NCBI GenBank assembly: GCA_025456495.1
Contig: JALOKO010000464.1
Coordinates: 1-6,211, forward strand
Direction: 5' to 3'
Length of the DNA stretch: 6,211 nucleotides
Source of the DNA: Bryobacterales bacterium
Lineage (GTDB): Bacteria; Acidobacteriota; Terriglobia; Bryobacterales; Bryobacteraceae
The notes beneath the pieces were generated by a model that was not told where the DNA came from, made no database searches, and worked only from the letters and a program-made list of their open reading frames with translations. Shown piece after piece: positions 3,851 through 6,211 of the stretch; positions within the stretch are counted from its first letter, which is position 1; the number at the start of each line of letters is the position of its first letter. The translations under genes and the position numbers were made by a program.

Positions 3851-6118
3851 TCACGGCCTTTTCCTTTCCGCCGATCCGGTTGCTCTCTGAGGCTTCGCGG
3901 TGCGTGGCGTGGATGTGGTAGGCATCGCCGGTGACTCGTTGATGGTGGCCACATGGCCTCCGGAGGCGGTCTTGACCGTGATCGACTCTAGGCGACACAG
4001 ATAGAGTGCCAGTTTCAAAGGTCTGTCGTCTTTGCCTTCCGGGGCCACTTCAGCGGACTCTACATCCTCGACGGTAAACACCACAGTGGCAGTCAGGTAC
4101 TGGTTGCTGACATCCAGTTTCTCGGCTTGCGCTTGCGCCAAGGGAATGCCTCCAATCTTCAATTCCCGATCAAAGGCAAATAGTTCTAACGGCCAGATGT
4201 CACCGGCTTCAAGAAGCGAACGCCATCGCTTTCCAGGGTTCTCATTGACTCTACGAGAAAAACGGAATGCTGCATCGCGGGAAGCGATTTCGCCGCTTCT
4301 CTGGAGCTGCAGAACCTTGTGTCGTTTTGACCCGTACCAGTAAACATGCCTTCCCCGCTCACCCGGAAGGACTGGCCACTTGGGCACCAAGGACTTCATG
4401 TCAAGCAACGGTCCTGAGTCGGCGACGAACTCGTATCTGCCGTTAAAGTCTCGCGCTGTTCCTTCCTTCAGGAAGCGAACCTGTCCGGTGGAAAAGTCGT
4501 AAGCGGCCCCTGGAAGCAGGATGTCGAAGTGAAGACGGGAAGGAACCTTACCCGCCGCAGCGTCAAGGTGACTCTTGAAGACCGGCGCCAGTTCCCTTGC
4601 GGCAAACTCCGCATTCCGGTTTATGATCGCTTCTTTCGAGAATACGAATGCCTCGACGACTTTGCCTGAGTCGTTAGTGCGGTCATCCCAACCGGGCTGC
4701 TGGCGAACGAAGGACCAGTCGTTAGCCGGGTCCAGGAATGTGTCCAGAACTGGCCCATTGGCGAGTTTCGCATTTTCGCCTACCAGTTTTTGCCATTGAA
4801 AGAAGAACTCCGTCGGTTTGGAATGACCCGCGCCTGGAATCCGGCCCGCGCGCGGGCGGTTGGTATCCAGCAATTCCCAGGTATTGATCTCCGCGTACAA
4901 CTGGTTCATCGTCAAGCTGATGAGATCGCTTTCCTTTAGGATCTCCGGCTGGTGATGGTATGCCAGTAGATTCAGTCTGTAGCCTGAGAGCGGGGAACTG
5001 GGCAAAGGCGACGCGGAGCGAACCGAAGGCTCGTCGGGTTGCGCTTCTGAAGGCCGACGATCACTTGGAAACTTGTAGATTACGTGTTTTCGATCCATTG
5101 ACAGCACTCGGGCTGCCCTGGCGCGCGCGACGAATGTGGGGCTCTTCGCTCCGGCGGCGCCACGGCGCTCCATGAAGGCCGCTTCTTCGACATCGGCGAT
5201 GACTTCCAAAATCGCAAGAGGCTGCAGAGCAGGACTGTCCGTCTTGAGACGCAATTGCTCGGCTTGGTCAGTATCCATGGGGAGCGTCGCGAAGCCCTGC
5301 GTCCCCAATAGACGGATCACAAGCGCCTTGCTCCTTACCTCGCCATTGATTCGACTCAGGTCCAGATCGGCTGGCGCGCACCAATCCCTGCCGGGTCCGG
5401 CAACGGATCCGTACTCAATTCCAACAACAAAAGAAGACTTCTGCGCAGCCATAGCGAACTCCGGGGACGCGCCCTGGTAAGGCAGGAGGCTGATCGCACG
5501 CGAAACAGGGACTAAGGGATATTGCTTTTTCTCAAAGTCGTATTCCCCGATGTTAACCACAGTCCAGAATCGATACCGGCCTGACTTGGGCCAAGATGGG
5601 GCCTCCTGCAGCAACTGCCTAAACTTGGTCTGCACCTCAGCCATGCGTTTGCGCTTGGCGAATTCGTCACCACGAACGCTGTAGACTGCCGTACACTCCG
5701 GGGTGCCGGCCGGCGGCAAGACAAAATAGAGATACGCCATCGTTGCCATCCCGGGATCATCGCGGTAGAACTCACCGTGGGCCGCCAAAAGATGGCGGAG
5801 CAGCGACCCATAAGTAGGCTCTGGGGTTTCGTCAAAAAGCGGATCGGCGGCAGAGGGAAGAGGAATCTCCTGAAGACGAACCGGCTGGTTGGCAGGGGCC
5901 TCGCTGGTTACGGGCACCGTTGGGTCAGGAGGGGGAGGATCAGCAGGCGTCTTTTGCTGCCCTGTGACTACCCGGATTTTCTCCTTCGTCTGCCGTAGGA
6001 CCTTGTCCCTCCACGAAGTGCCGGATTGCGCCGACACCTGAGTGGCCAAAAGGGTAGCTGTAAGGACCACTCCTAGGCAGGAGACAGTATTGATGTGCCG
6101 TGCTTGACCGAGTATCAT
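3851..6118 (-). CDS. Large exported protein of unknown function with two related modules
   Basis: I do not recognise the family of this 755-residue protein. Residues 1-30 form a Sec signal peptide: basic start, hydrophobic VVLTATLLATQ core and cleavage after VSA, leaving QSGTSW as the mature N-terminus. No lipobox or later membrane segment is evident, so a periplasmic or secreted location is likely. A short basic helix (36-50) and a Pro-rich linker (58-90, with PPPP at 61-64) follow. Two segments then look related. Residues 152-340 run EFAKRK, YDF (193-195), LPMDTDQAEQL (279-289), DVEEA (309-313), ARVLS. Residues 504-713 run EFAAREL, YDF (540-542), IPLAQAQAEKL (658-668), DVESA (685-689), LCRLES. 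A linker rich in Pro and Ser (351-380) lies between. The tail (after 728) is Thr/Pro/Lys/Arg-rich and probably disordered. No catalytic motif is visible. The ATG at 6118 has GGAG five bases upstream and is followed at once by the signal peptide. No partner gene is in the window. Confidence 0.85.
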   Translation of the reverse strand: MILGQARHINTVSCLGVVLTATLLATQVSAQSGTSWRDKVLRQTKEKIRVVTGQQKTPADPPPPDPTVPVTSEAPANQPVRLQEIPLPSAADPLFDETPEPTYGSLLRHLLAAHGEFYRDDPGMATMAYLYFVLPPAGTPECTAVYSVRGDEFAKRKRMAEVQTKFRQLLQEAPSWPKSGRYRFWTVVNIGEYDFEKKQYPLVPVSRAISLLPYQGASPEFAMAAQKSSFVVGIEYGSVAGPGRDWCAPADLDLSRINGEVRSKALVIRLLGTQGFATLPMDTDQAEQLRLKTDSPALQPLAILEVIADVEEAAFMERRGAAGAKSPTFVARARAARVLSMDRKHVIYKFPSDRRPSEAQPDEPSVRSASPLPSSPLSGYRLNLLAYHHQPEILKESDLISLTMNQLYAEINTWELLDTNRPRAGRIPGAGHSKPTEFFFQWQKLVGENAKLANGPVLDTFLDPANDWSFVRQQPGWDDRTNDSGKVVEAFVFSKEAIINRNAEFAARELAPVFKSHLDAAAGKVPSRLHFDILLPGAAYDFSTGQVRFLKEGTARDFNGRYEFVADSGPLLDMKSLVPKWPVLPGERGRHVYWYGSKRHKVLQLQRSGEIASRDAAFRFSRRVNENPGKRWRSLLEAGDIWPLELFAFDRELKIGGIPLAQAQAEKLDVSNQYLTATVVFTVEDVESAEVAPEGKDDRPLKLALYLCRLESITVKTASGGHVATINESPAMPTTSTPRTAKPQRATGSAERKRP

Positions 6119-6123
6119 CCTAG

Positions 6124-6127
6124 CTCC
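6124..6127 (-). promoter_or_regulatory. Ribosome binding site of the exported-protein gene
   Basis: Read on the - strand this is GGAG, with five bases (CTAGG) before the ATG at 6118. It fixes the start that yields the signal peptide. Confidence 0.6.
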
Positions 6128-6211
6128 AGAAGTTGAAAATGCGCCTCAATATTCGACCCAAACAAGAGCCATCGATTCCGGCGGTAGCGGGGACCAATGC
6201 GCCGTGTTGCG
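6128..6211 (-). other. Upstream region of the exported-protein gene
   Basis: This should hold the promoter of the minus-strand gene if it is not part of a longer operon. A TTGTTT on the - strand could be a -35, but I find no acceptable -10 at the right distance, so I call no promoter. No other gene is evident before the window ends. Confidence 0.35.

Noticed and set aside
4960..5480. Plus-strand open frames within the exported-protein gene
   Set aside because: They are opposite the long minus-strand gene, which has a signal peptide, a ribosome site and 755 uninterrupted codons. The plus-strand products lack recognisable features.

Overview
The window reads as ordinary bacterial chromosome with an accessory patch in the middle. 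GC content is fairly high (high fifties to low sixties percent by eye). Some starts are TTG, the operons are compact, one gene encodes a Sec-type exported protein, and IS1182-family transposases are present. I suspect a soil-type bacterium such as Acidobacteriota, but only from the general look of the transposases and the exported protein. No marker gene here fixes the phylum.

Layout from left to right. Bases 1 to about 418 hold no convincing gene, only several short GC-rich palindromes and a short direct repeat. Next is a two-gene toxin-antitoxin module on the + strand. The toxin is a HigB/RelE-type protein of the phage Gp49-like family (439-792), and the antitoxin is an XRE-type HTH protein (789-1070). 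The two genes overlap by 4 bases. A plausible sigma70-type promoter lies in front, overlapped by a 6+6 bp inverted repeat suited to autoregulation.

An apparently complete IS1182-family element (about 1129-2861) begins 58 bases after the antitoxin stop. It has one long transposase gene carrying a readable D-D-E triad and imperfect terminal inverted repeats. Directly behind it, in the same orientation, lies a second, non-identical IS1182-type element (about 2884-3649). That one has lost its left half. Its transposase remnant is still an open frame and runs through the element's right end into flanking DNA to 3732.

The right part of the window (3851-6118, - strand) is one large gene for a 755-residue protein with a clear signal peptide. 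I do not recognise the family. The protein appears to contain two related modules, which is the least explained coding signal in the window.

The toxin and antitoxin should act as one self-regulated unit. The IS elements are autonomous (first) and remnant (second). The exported protein points towards the IS pair from the other side, and nothing in the sequence ties it functionally to the toxin-antitoxin module. I see no CRISPR array, tRNA, rRNA or recognisable riboswitch.
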